From Anaerolineae bacterium (GTDB lineage Bacteria > Chloroflexota > Anaerolineae > UBA1429), in NCBI GenBank assembly GCA_021162655.1, contig JAGGYI010000210.1, positions 1 to 33,102 on the forward strand: 33,102 bases of DNA, given 5' to 3'. Shown one piece after another: positions 8,908-17,485 of this stretch. The notes beneath the pieces were generated by a model. That model was not told where the DNA came from. It did no database searches and saw only the letters and a program-made list of their open reading frames with translations. Position 1 is the first letter of the stretch, and the number at the start of each line of letters is the position of its first letter. A program made the position numbers and the translations under genes.

Positions 8908-10194
8908 TTACCGATAAGCTTGAGGGACGTACTTGGGGAGGCGCTGCTCCGCAAAGATTGGTTTCAAGCGTGCAAAGCGCATCCGACCGTCCACGAGGGG
9001 GATGGATGGCCAGTCGTTACCGATAAGGGGCCTGGCATAGCGGATAAAGTCATCAGTGACGTCTGTACGGCTAGGAGCAATCCACTCTTTGGGGAAGGTG
9101 CGCTCCGAGTTTGCCACTAGCTCCAAAGGCACCTTGTCGTAGCGGACTCGATAGATGGGCCCAGGATCACGCAGAATGGTGGCCATGTAACCTGATTCTC
9201 CCTCTGCAGCGAGAAGGGCAGCTTTTTGCCCCACAGCGTAGGCCTCAGCCAAGTCTACTGTCGAGGCATAGACGATATCGTGGCGTTGGTGAGTTCCTGG
9301 AATATTCAGACGAGCCTTGCCTCGAGCAGCAAGCCCGACACTGTTCAGGTAATTCACAACGATCTGGGCCACAGTAGTTTGGCTGGAGGAGAATTGGGTA
9401 TGGCCAAAGGCATCTTTAGATTCGCCAATATCGCCGATCTTGAGCCCTTCGCTGACTACCACAATGGCTCGTCCGCGTTCCTTGAGCATGTCGTTCACTC
9501 GATCGGCGAGTTCGGGGAGCTCAATGCCTGACTCGGCCAGGAAGATAAGCAGGGGCATCTCTCGGTTGGGATCGGCTAGGCGTGCTGCTGCAGGGATAAA
9601 GCCAATACGACGCCCCATCGCTTGCAGGACAAGGACGGGATCAGAGGGGGAGGACCCCCTATTCTCCTCCTCAGCTCCTTGGACCATGAGAGCCCAGTAG
9701 CGAGCAACACTGCCATACCCTGGGGTGTGGTCAATGAGTTTGAATTCGGTATCGCCTACGTCATTATCAATGGTCTTTGGAATGCCCACAGCTACCAGAT
9801 CGAGCCCTCGTTCGGCAGCCAACTTGGCAATCTTGTGGGCTGTGTCCATCGAGTCGTTGCCGCCGTTATAGAGGAAATAACCAACATTGTGGGCTTTAAA
9901 GACCTCGATGACGCGCTCAAAGTCCTCGGTGTTCTCTGGGCGCAACTTATAACGGCATGTTCCAATGGCACCAGCTGCTGGAGTCACGCCCAGGAGGCTG
10001 ATTTCCTCCGGATCTTGGGCAGAGAGGTCAAGAAGCTCTTCTTTAAGCACGCCCTCGATGCCATGATAACCTGCATAGATCTTGCCGAATCGATCGGGCA
10101 TCTCGCGACAGGTCTCTACTACTCCCCGTAGAGAACTGTTAATCACAGGGGATGGACCGCCGGATTGCGCCACGACCACGTTTTTGTTTTTCAT
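8908..10194 (-). CDS. 6-phosphofructokinase family, probably diphosphate (PPi)-dependent
   Basis: VVVAQSGGPSPVINSSLRG, LYNGGNDSMDTAHKIA, VGIPKTIDNDVGDTEF; ATG 10194 with GGAGGAAAG RBS. Confidence 0.88.
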   Translation of the reverse strand: MKNKNVVVAQSGGPSPVINSSLRGVVETCREMPDRFGKIYAGYHGIEGVLKEELLDLSAQDPEEISLLGVTPAAGAIGTCRYKLRPENTEDFERVIEVFKAHNVGYFLYNGGNDSMDTAHKIAKLAAERGLDLVAVGIPKTIDNDVGDTEFKLIDHTPGYGSVARYWALMVQGAEEENRGSSPSDPVLVLQAMGRRIGFIPAAARLADPNREMPLLIFLAESGIELPELADRVNDMLKERGRAIVVVSEGLKIGDIGESKDAFGHTQFSSSQTTVAQIVVNYLNSVGLAARGKARLNIPGTHQRHDIVYASTVDLAEAYAVGQKAALLAAEGESGYMATILRDPGPIYRVRYDKVPLELVANSERTFPKEWIAPSRTDVTDDFIRYARPLIGNDWPSIPLVDGRMRFARLKPIFAEQRLPKYVPQAYR

Positions 10195-10243
10195 GGGCTT
10201 TCCTCCGCGCATGTTGAGGGGCATCCAATTCGATGAGATCCTC

Positions 10244-10280
10244 TTTTGGGCTCCAGGAGCTTTGCTCCTGGAGCCCAAAA
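10244..10280 (-). promoter_or_regulatory. Strong intercistronic hairpin between gnd and PFK genes, no U-tract
   Basis: Perfect 17-bp inverted repeat TTTTGGGCTCCAGGAGC-TTT-GCTCCTGGAGCCCAAAA; downstream of the stem on the minus strand is GAGGATC, not a T-run. Confidence 0.75.
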
Positions 10281-10283
10281 CAC

Positions 10284-11693
10284 TTACTTGGTCCATTCGG
10301 TGTGGAAGATGCCTTCTTTGTCTATGCGCCGATAAGTGTGGGCGCCGAAATAGTCTCGCTGGGCCTGGGTGAGATTAGCAGGGAGCCTTTCTGAACGGTA
10401 GGCATCGAAATAGGCTAGGGAAGCGCTGAAGGCAAGGCAGGGGATTCCCAGCCCCACGGCCGTTTGGATAACTCGCCGCAAAGAGTCTTGCCGAGAGACA
10501 AAGGCCTCTTTAAAGTAGGGGTCGAGTAACAGGTTGGTCAGTTCAGGGTTGCGTTCGTACGCCTGGGTAATGTCATTAAGGAAACGCGCTCGAATGATGC
10601 AACCTCCTCGCCAGATCTTGGCAATGTTTCCTAGGTTGAGGTTGTAGTCATATTCTTTGGATGCGGCCTTGAGCAGAGCCATTCCCTGGGCGTAGGAGCA
10701 AATCTTGGCTGCATAGAGAGCATTACGAACATCCTGAAAGAGCTGGTCGCGGTCGCCGTCAAAAGTTGCTGTAGGACCTGTGAGGATCTTGCTGGCAGCT
10801 ACCCGCTCTTCCTTGTAGGCAGAGATGATTCGCGAGGTAACGGCAGCGTTGATGGTTGGAATGGGAGCCCCAATGTCTAAGGCATCCTGAGAGGTCCATT
10901 TGCCCGTACCTTTTTGTTTGGCCTCGTCAAGGATGAGGTCCACGAGAGGTTTGCCCGTCTCTTCATCGATCTTGGCGAAAATGTCGCGGGTGATCTCGAT
11001 GAGGTAGGATTGAAGTTCTCCTTCGTTCCACTCGGCAAAGATCTCATGGAGCTCCTGGGCGGAGAGCCCTAGAGCCCTGCGCATGATATCGTAGGATTCG
11101 GCGATTAGCTGCATGTCGCCATATTCGATGCCATTATGTACCATCTTGACATAGTGCCCGGCACCGCGCGGGCCAATGTAGGTGACGCAGGGTTCACCAT
11201 CTACCTTGGCAGCGATGGCGGTAAAGATGGGCTCGACCATCTTGTAGGCTTCGGGTTGCCCACCTGGCATAATGGCTGGTCCCCAAAGAGCTCCAGCCTC
11301 GCCCCCTGAGACGCCCGTACCAATGTAATTGATTTTGAGAGCAGCGAGTTCCTCTGAGCGACGCTCAGTATCTTTGTAAAAAGAGTTTCCGCCATCGATG
11401 ATCAGGTCTCCGGGCTCAAGCAGGGGCTTGAGTTGAGAGATCATCTGATCGACAGGCTCCCCTGCTTTGACCATGAGCATGATTTTGCGTGGTTTCTCTA
11501 GAGAATCGACCAACTCTTTGAGAGAGTAGCATCCTTTGATCCTTTTCCCTTGAGCGCGTTTTTCGATGAACTCCTTGGTGCGAGCAGCAGTACGGTTGTA
11601 AACGGCCACTGAAAACCCATTGCGCTCGATATTCAGGACAAGGTTCTGGCCCATCACAGCCAGACCAATCAAGCCAAACTGATAGCGTTCCAT
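10284..11693 (-). CDS. gnd: 6-phosphogluconate dehydrogenase (decarboxylating)
   Basis: [92 protein letters not shown]-terminal [17 protein letters not shown]. Confidence 0.96.
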   Translation of the reverse strand: MERYQFGLIGLAVMGQNLVLNIERNGFSVAVYNRTAARTKEFIEKRAQGKRIKGCYSLKELVDSLEKPRKIMLMVKAGEPVDQMISQLKPLLEPGDLIIDGGNSFYKDTERRSEELAALKINYIGTGVSGGEAGALWGPAIMPGGQPEAYKMVEPIFTAIAAKVDGEPCVTYIGPRGAGHYVKMVHNGIEYGDMQLIAESYDIMRRALGLSAQELHEIFAEWNEGELQSYLIEITRDIFAKIDEETGKPLVDLILDEAKQKGTGKWTSQDALDIGAPIPTINAAVTSRIISAYKEERVAASKILTGPTATFDGDRDQLFQDVRNALYAAKICSYAQGMALLKAASKEYDYNLNLGNIAKIWRGGCIIRARFLNDITQAYERNPELTNLLLDPYFKEAFVSRQDSLRRVIQTAVGLGIPCLAFSASLAYFDAYRSERLPANLTQAQRDYFGAHTYRRIDKEGIFHTEWTK

Positions 11694-11712
11694 CTCAATC
11701 CTCCTTCACTCA

Positions 11713-12966
11713 CTATGCTTTCTGGCGGAGCCGGTAGAGCTTCTCTCCTGCTCGAGGCACTACCAGTATCCCTTCGTCCTCTCGTCCCATCCATTCCTCT
11801 GGGTTGATGGTGGCGGGATCCATGTAGCCAAGGTTGATTCTCTCGCAACGCTCTTTGGGAACCCCGGTTGCCAGGACCACATTGATCCGAGGCTTCTCAA
11901 CCCCATTCTCAAAGGTGCCTGCTCCTTTCACATGGGTGGCATGGGCCATCACAGTGCGTGGAACCCCTGCAAACTTGTCCATTTGTTTAAGGAAATAATC
12001 TCGTACGTGGTAGCCGATCTGGTCAAGGATTTTCCCATGTGTATAAGAGATTTCAGTGATGTGCGGAGCGTAGATAATCACGGTGCCTCCATCGGCGACC
12101 ACTGGCTCCATTTTGTACATCCCTTTGGCTGCGGTCCAAATGTCATCATAGAGTTCGGGCATCACAGAGAGGACCGTCTGGTAAGGTCTGTCGACGTAGG
12201 TGATGTTCACCCGTGCCGAAAGCTCAGCTGCCGCTCTTTGGGATTCCTCGGGAGTGCCAAAGTAAAGCCCGTTTAGGTCATGATGTCCTTGAACGACGAG
12301 GCTGAAGCAGGACTTGGGGACGTCGATCAAGCTAGCGGCACGGTCGATCACCCGGCGCACAGGGGTGTCTTCATGACCGATGATCTTGAGGTTTGTGATG
12401 ACGGCCCCAAGCCAATGGGTAAAGTCGATGACATTAGGCCCGCTGACACCGGGGAAAAAGTATTTATTCCCACCGGAGAATCCGACCACTTCATGAGGGA
12501 AGACAGGACCACAGATGATGATCCGGTCATAGTTAAAGAGGCGTTCATTCACCTCTACATGGACGTCCTCTTCCATCAATCCCTTACTTAGTTCGCGGAT
12601 CTCCCGGGCAGGAATTGTGCCAATATCCTTGAGGCCTTCTTTCCAGTTGTGATTGTAGATACCGACATGGGCATACTTGGAATGACGTTCCTCTGGGGTG
12701 ATCCCAAAGTGGTGGCAGATCCGCTCTTCGTTCAGGGGCAGGTGGGTGCCTAAAGCGATGAGGAAGTCTAGCTTGGCGGGCTCTTGCCCCAGGAGTTCAG
12801 TGATCAAGTGGAAAAGTAGAGCAAAGGGCCCACTGCGTGTGGTATCGGGGAAGATAAAGAGCAACTTCTTCCCCGAAGTTTCGATCTGTCCAAGTCCTTC
12901 AGCGAGGATTCCCCTGATCTCTTGCTCTGTCAGGAAACGGTCTGAGTAACCTTTGCCAATAACCAT
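11713..12966 (-). CDS. LarA-superfamily nickel-dependent 2-hydroxyacid racemase/epimerase
   Basis: ALGTHLPL, FPHEVVGFSGGNKYFFPGVSGPNVIDFTHWLGA: motifs and H-(10)-K-(16)-H spacing match LarA His174/Lys184/His200. Confidence 0.88.
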   Translation of the reverse strand: MVIGKGYSDRFLTEQEIRGILAEGLGQIETSGKKLLFIFPDTTRSGPFALLFHLITELLGQEPAKLDFLIALGTHLPLNEERICHHFGITPEERHSKYAHVGIYNHNWKEGLKDIGTIPAREIRELSKGLMEEDVHVEVNERLFNYDRIIICGPVFPHEVVGFSGGNKYFFPGVSGPNVIDFTHWLGAVITNLKIIGHEDTPVRRVIDRAASLIDVPKSCFSLVVQGHHDLNGLYFGTPEESQRAAAELSARVNITYVDRPYQTVLSVMPELYDDIWTAAKGMYKMEPVVADGGTVIIYAPHITEISYTHGKILDQIGYHVRDYFLKQMDKFAGVPRTVMAHATHVKGAGTFENGVEKPRINVVLATGVPKERCERINLGYMDPATINPEEWMGREDEGILVVPRAGEKLYRLRQKA

Positions 12967-12972
12967 GTTTTC

Positions 12973-13869
12973 TTACCTCTTCCAAGGCGGAGTGTCTGGG
13001 AGAGCCTTTTCAAAGTCGGCGATCAGTTTCGCCTCGTACTCTCCCCCATAGGTGCCTTCTAGGAATCGTTGGAAGGCTTCTTTGTAGAACCGCTCCCAGC
13101 TTTCTTCTTCGTGGCCTGGGTTTACGGGGAAAAAGAAGGCATTGTTCGCCCGCGCGGCTTTTAAATCGCCAGGGGCATCTCCGATCATAAGCTTGTGATC
13201 ATCTGCGTATTTGCCTTCTGAAGCATAGCGTAGGTGCTCCGTTTTGGTACCCATCTCTTGCCCGGCGATGACTCGTACGTAACCATCGATGTTGTGCTCT
13301 TTCCATTCGCGCACAAGGGCCTCGACGGGCGTCTGAGAGACGACGATAGCATCTGCATGTTTGCTAATAAGTTCGAGACTCTCGCGAACATATGGGAATG
13401 GGGGTACGCCATGGACCATGTCAGCAATTGTCGCATTGACAGCCTTGCTCCATTCGAGAGCTTTGATCAGTTCGGGGTCTTGGGTTTCTTCGACGAGCTT
13501 TGCCAGAGAGTCGTTGCTCAGAGGGAGGCCAGAATTGATGAACTCGCGGATCTTGGGTGTATCAGGGATGACGGCGTGCCGTCGTTGTACTTCTGGGCGT
13601 TCGCGCAAAAGGTCAAAAACCATCATTAACGCGGGCCAGCGGTTGATGCCCCGCCACTTTGAGTAAAGATTGACGAATTCGGCGGCTTCGCGGGCATATT
13701 TAGAGACCGCTTGGAGGTTCCAGTGCTTGATGATATTGGGGATGAAACACTCCTTGTGTTTGATTTCCATCGTGTCAAAAACACAGCCGTCAGAGTCGAT
13801 CCCGACAAAAAAGTCGAATTGGGGTTTCAGCTCTACAAGAGGACGAGCTACTTCGGGAATCTCTGCCAT
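12973..13869 (-). CDS. HAD-superfamily hydrolase
   Basis: GIDSDGCVFDT (motif I), VVSQTP (II), GTKTEHL (III), MIGDAPGDLKAA (IV). Confidence 0.85.
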   Translation of the reverse strand: MAEIPEVARPLVELKPQFDFFVGIDSDGCVFDTMEIKHKECFIPNIIKHWNLQAVSKYAREAAEFVNLYSKWRGINRWPALMMVFDLLRERPEVQRRHAVIPDTPKIREFINSGLPLSNDSLAKLVEETQDPELIKALEWSKAVNATIADMVHGVPPFPYVRESLELISKHADAIVVSQTPVEALVREWKEHNIDGYVRVIAGQEMGTKTEHLRYASEGKYADDHKLMIGDAPGDLKAARANNAFFFPVNPGHEEESWERFYKEAFQRFLEGTYGGEYEAKLIADFEKALPDTPPWKR

Positions 13870-13905
13870 GGTCGCACTCCTTTCCTTTTTTCCTTGGCTT
13901 GGAGC

Positions 13906-14739
13906 CTAGACTCCGCTAAAGGCGGCAAATCCGCCGTCGACGATCACCGTGGTGCCGTGCACGAATTTGGCCCCCGGTGAAAGCAACCAGATCACCGTAG
14001 ACATGAGTTCCTCTGGATCACCGTAGCGCCCCATGGGGGTGTGGTCGATGATCGTCTTCCCACGAGGAGTCATCTCTCCCGTTTTCTCATCAATTAGGAG
14101 GAAACGATTTTGGTTCGTCAAGAAAAAGCCCGGAGCAATGGCATTGACCCGGATTTGGGTCGAATAGTTCTGCGACATGTGGACGGCCAGCCATTCGGTA
14201 AAGTTCTTGACGGCTGCCTTGGCGGCCGAGTAGGCAGGAATGTTGGTTAGTGGGCGAATCGCATTGATGGAGGCAATGTTGAGGATGATTCCTTTGCCTT
14301 TTTCTGCCATATAGCGTCCGAAAACTTGAGTGGGCAACAGTACGCCGATAAAGTTAAGATTGAATACCCACTGAAAAGCATCTTCGGGGAGATCGAAGAA
14401 GCGGAGCTCTGGCGTCGTGGTAGCTTCTTTTTTGTTGCCGCCTGCACCGTTGATAAGCACATCGACGGTGCCAAATTTCTCAAGTACTTGGGTGGCGCAC
14501 TTTTCTAGCGTCTCTTTCGAGAGAACGTCAGCATAGAGAGCGATGGCCTCTCCCCCCGCTTGGGTGATGTCGTCGACGACTTTTTGCGCAGCCTCCAAAG
14601 AGATGTCGAGCACGGCGATCTTGGCGCCTGCCTTGGCCAATCCTCGGGCCATCGTGCCGCATAGAATGCCACCTCCCCCGGTGATGACGATCACCTGATC
14701 TTTGACTGTGAACAATTCATTGAGGTATTCCGTTTCCAT
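13906..14739 (-). CDS. SDR-family oxidoreductase, probable D-mannonate oxidoreductase / fructuronate reductase type
   Basis: TGGGGILCGTMARGLAKAGAKIAVLD Rossmann motif, NGAGGN, YSAAKAAVKNFTEW catalytic YxxxK; sits beside the uxaE homologue. Confidence 0.82.
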   Translation of the reverse strand: METEYLNELFTVKDQVIVITGGGGILCGTMARGLAKAGAKIAVLDISLEAAQKVVDDITQAGGEAIALYADVLSKETLEKCATQVLEKFGTVDVLINGAGGNKKEATTTPELRFFDLPEDAFQWVFNLNFIGVLLPTQVFGRYMAEKGKGIILNIASINAIRPLTNIPAYSAAKAAVKNFTEWLAVHMSQNYSTQIRVNAIAPGFFLTNQNRFLLIDEKTGEMTPRGKTIIDHTPMGRYGDPEELMSTVIWLLSPGAKFVHGTTVIVDGGFAAFSGV

Positions 14740-14743
14740 AGTT

Positions 14744-16297
14744 TCACTCCTCTGTAGATTTTGCTGAACTAAAGGGCTCCAGATGCTTGCTCAGATGGGT
14801 TTCTAGAGCATTGTAATGCGTTTCTTCGTTGGCTTCCAGCACTTTGAAAAGGCGATCGCGGAAGAGATAGTGCCCTGAGCCGTCTTGAGCGGTTAATACT
14901 GTGCCGAACGTAACGTGGAGAACTTGGCGGGCATCGAACTGATAGAGTACTTGGACAAGGTCCTGATCGTTCAAGTCGCTTGGGTTTGGCACTCGGTTGA
15001 GCTGGGCCGAGACGTGATAGGAGACTTTGTCCTTCTCATAGTTGGCGATGGCAAAAGTTAGAATCTCTCGAAAAAGAGCAGGATCCACTTGGGCAATGGC
15101 GTGAAGCGCCTCTAGGTAGCTGGTACCTGCTGTCTTGAGGTGGACAAGCTCACCCGCCAGCCGTGCAATGAGGGGATAGATGCTAAACTTGTCTGAGCCA
15201 GAATGGAGGCTGAGCTTGTAGGGCCCCAATGCCTTGGCTACTGCGACATGGCGTTTAAAAGTTTTTTCGAAAAGTGTGAGATCGCCAATATAGTCTACCC
15301 CCTTTTCAAAACGGCCGATGTAGCGGGGAGCCAAGCTGACCCATTCCACGCCTAGCCGACCGAGTTCACTGGCGATGAAAAAGTGTTCTTCTGGCTTGGT
15401 AGGAGTGTCCGTCTCGTCTACCGAGATTTCGAGCTCAAAGGGGCGCCCCGCTAGTCGCGTTTTCAGGTGCTGGTAGAGTTCTGCCAAGTGGGCCAAAGCC
15501 TGGCCATATTTGCATGCTGCTCGCAAAAGAGTTTCCTCTGTCATGTGGAGAGTGCAGTCTGGGGAGAGGGTCCAGTCTTTGCCGGCATAAGTCCGCATAG
15601 TCTCCTCAGCCGTGCTATGTAGGCGTCCCCAAGGAAGGGAGTAGAACTTTTGACGCAATGTATCCAAAGAGTCCGTTTCTGCTTGGTTGTCTACATGTTC
15701 TCGCGGGTCGAGGGTGTACATGATAAAGCCAGCTGTTACACAGCGATCGATATCCTCTTTGGTCTTTAGATGATCTGCATCGGCACCGAAACCCTCTCGC
15801 CAACCCTCTTGAAAGACTCCCCAGGTAGCAGAGTCTATAACTTGCTCTGGAGAGCGATGTGTGCGTTCCATCTCACGGATCGATTGCTGAGCAAGCACCC
15901 CAAAGATTCCTGGAGCATGTCGTAAAGCTCGGATGTGCCCTGGTGTGGCAATGCCCAATCTATCGCCCAAGCCAGCTGATTTGCGCAAACCTACCCGTAC
16001 AGGTGCGGTGAACGGCAGAGCTCGACGCAGGGCCTCTGCGTTTTGATGATTTGCTTGCCCGATTCCCAGGAAAAGTTGCTGACCGTGAAATTCGACCTGC
16101 CTTGTTGAGAGATCAAAGTCCTCGGGCAATGAGGAACCGAGCATACCTAGGAAGCGCTCACCCTTTTGTTTAGCGAGGAAAAAGAGTACTCCATCCTTTG
16201 TGGTGATGGAGCGGGAATAGACCTCTAACCCAGAGATGACAGCAAGTTCCTGGGGCAGATTGTCTGACTTTTGAATGAGCTCTTTGAGGTTGGCCAT
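14744..16297 (-). CDS. uxaE: Tagaturonate epimerase family protein (UxaE-like)
   Basis: VGLRKSAGLGDRLGIATPGHIRALR, FGADADHLKTKEDIDRCVTAGFIMYTLDPREHVDNQ, LSLHSGSDKFSIYP; ATG 16297 with GGAAGGAG RBS. Confidence 0.8.
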   Translation of the reverse strand: MANLKELIQKSDNLPQELAVISGLEVYSRSITTKDGVLFFLAKQKGERFLGMLGSSLPEDFDLSTRQVEFHGQQLFLGIGQANHQNAEALRRALPFTAPVRVGLRKSAGLGDRLGIATPGHIRALRHAPGIFGVLAQQSIREMERTHRSPEQVIDSATWGVFQEGWREGFGADADHLKTKEDIDRCVTAGFIMYTLDPREHVDNQAETDSLDTLRQKFYSLPWGRLHSTAEETMRTYAGKDWTLSPDCTLHMTEETLLRAACKYGQALAHLAELYQHLKTRLAGRPFELEISVDETDTPTKPEEHFFIASELGRLGVEWVSLAPRYIGRFEKGVDYIGDLTLFEKTFKRHVAVAKALGPYKLSLHSGSDKFSIYPLIARLAGELVHLKTAGTSYLEALHAIAQVDPALFREILTFAIANYEKDKVSYHVSAQLNRVPNPSDLNDQDLVQVLYQFDARQVLHVTFGTVLTAQDGSGHYLFRDRLFKVLEANEETHYNALETHLSKHLEPFSSAKSTEE

Positions 16298-16316
16298 AGG
16301 TACTCCTTCCGAGTTT

Positions 16317-17351
16317 TTAGGCGGACTCTCTGAGGATGAGTTCTGCATCGAGAAGAATTGGAGGAGGGGTTGATTCAGGTTTGGTCATGAGATCGAGTAG
16401 TAGGGCCATGGCTCTCTCTCCGATCTGGTATTTGGGCATGCGCATGGTGGAGAGGGGTGGAGTAGCATAGGAAGCAAAGATGATATCATCCCAGCCCAAG
16501 AGAGCACAGTCTTTGGGAACTTGGCGCCCCAAAGTGCGACAGGCTTGAAGCACTCCGAAGGCTACCAGGTCGTTGTATGCTAGGATTGCGGTCACCTCGG
16601 GATGCTCTGAAAGAAGTTTGAGAGCCGCTTGGCGTCCACCCTCAACATCAGGAGAACAAGGGAGGCACCAAGAATCCTCAGTGGTTAGGCCCGCAGTGCG
16701 CATCGCCTTTAGATAGCCCTGCCGCCGTTCCATCCCCGAGCGAGATTTGGGCGACCCACCCAAAAAGGCGATGCAGCGATGCCCTTGCGATACTAGATAG
16801 CGCACAGCTCTAAAGGCAGCCTCCGCATCGTTTACTAGTACGTAGCCAACACCTGGACGCGGCCTCTGGAGGCGGTTGATAAGGACGATGGGTTGCCAAG
16901 TCTCGATGGCTTGGTGCAGCCGCTCATCAGTGAGTCGAGAGCTGATGAGCAAAAGCCCATCGACCCTATGGGCCTCTAGCATATGAAGGATAGCCCATTC
17001 ACGTTCAGGGCGCTCATCGGTGTTGCAGAGCAACACACCGTAGTGTCTGCTGTGGGCGATCTCGGAAGCTCCACGCACCACTTCGGCGAAAAAGGGGTTT
17101 GCGATGTCAGGGACGACCACTCCCACCGTAAGGGTGCGGTTTGTTTTTAGTCCACGGGCAATGCTGTTGGGACGGTAGCCCATCTCTTGGGCGATGGCAA
17201 GAATGCGTTGCCGAGTCTCTGGGCTGATCTCGCCTTTGTTATTGATCGCCCTGGACACCGTTTGGGGAGAGACGCCCGCCCTCTGGGCCACATCCCGGAT
17301 GGTAACGTGGCGATTCCTTCGCTTCCCGTGATCGTTCACGTGATCGTTCAC
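16317..17351 (-). CDS. LacI-family transcriptional regulator
   Basis: VTIRDVAQRAGVSPQTVSRAINNKGEISPETRQRI HTH; VGVVVPDIANPFFAEVVRGASEIA periplasmic-binding-like domain. Start uncertain: GTG 17351 or GTG 17339. Confidence 0.92.
   Translation of the reverse strand: MNDHVNDHGKRRNRHVTIRDVAQRAGVSPQTVSRAINNKGEISPETRQRILAIAQEMGYRPNSIARGLKTNRTLTVGVVVPDIANPFFAEVVRGASEIAHSRHYGVLLCNTDERPEREWAILHMLEAHRVDGLLLISSRLTDERLHQAIETWQPIVLINRLQRPRPGVGYVLVNDAEAAFRAVRYLVSQGHRCIAFLGGSPKSRSGMERRQGYLKAMRTAGLTTEDSWCLPCSPDVEGGRQAALKLLSEHPEVTAILAYNDLVAFGVLQACRTLGRQVPKDCALLGWDDIIFASYATPPLSTMRMPKYQIGERAMALLLDLMTKPESTPPPILLDAELILRESA
17328..17351. repeat. Tandem 12-bp repeat GTGATCGTTCAC x2, each a dyad; putative LacI operator
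   Basis: CGTGATCGTTCACGTGATCGTTCACG: two adjacent exact copies with GTGA/TCAC arms. Confidence 0.75.
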
Positions 17352-17358
17352 GACCAGC

Positions 17359-17387
17359 AGTATAGCATACAGGCAGATCAGAGTCAA
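17359..17387 (-). promoter_or_regulatory. Sigma70-type promoter for the lacI-uxaE operon
   Basis: Minus strand TTGACT (17387-17382), 17-nt spacer, TATACT (17364-17359). Confidence 0.75.
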
Positions 17388-17485
17388 TAGGAAGCTTGCT
17401 GGCCATAGTTGACGAAGCGGGGAGGGCTGTGGTAAGGTAAGGCAGCTTTGGCTAAAAGCCTTATTTTGTGGTTGGGGAGAGGCGG

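Noticed and set aside
9622-10131. 169-aa plus-strand ORF opposite PFK
   Set aside because: Antisense to a strongly supported gene and no motif.
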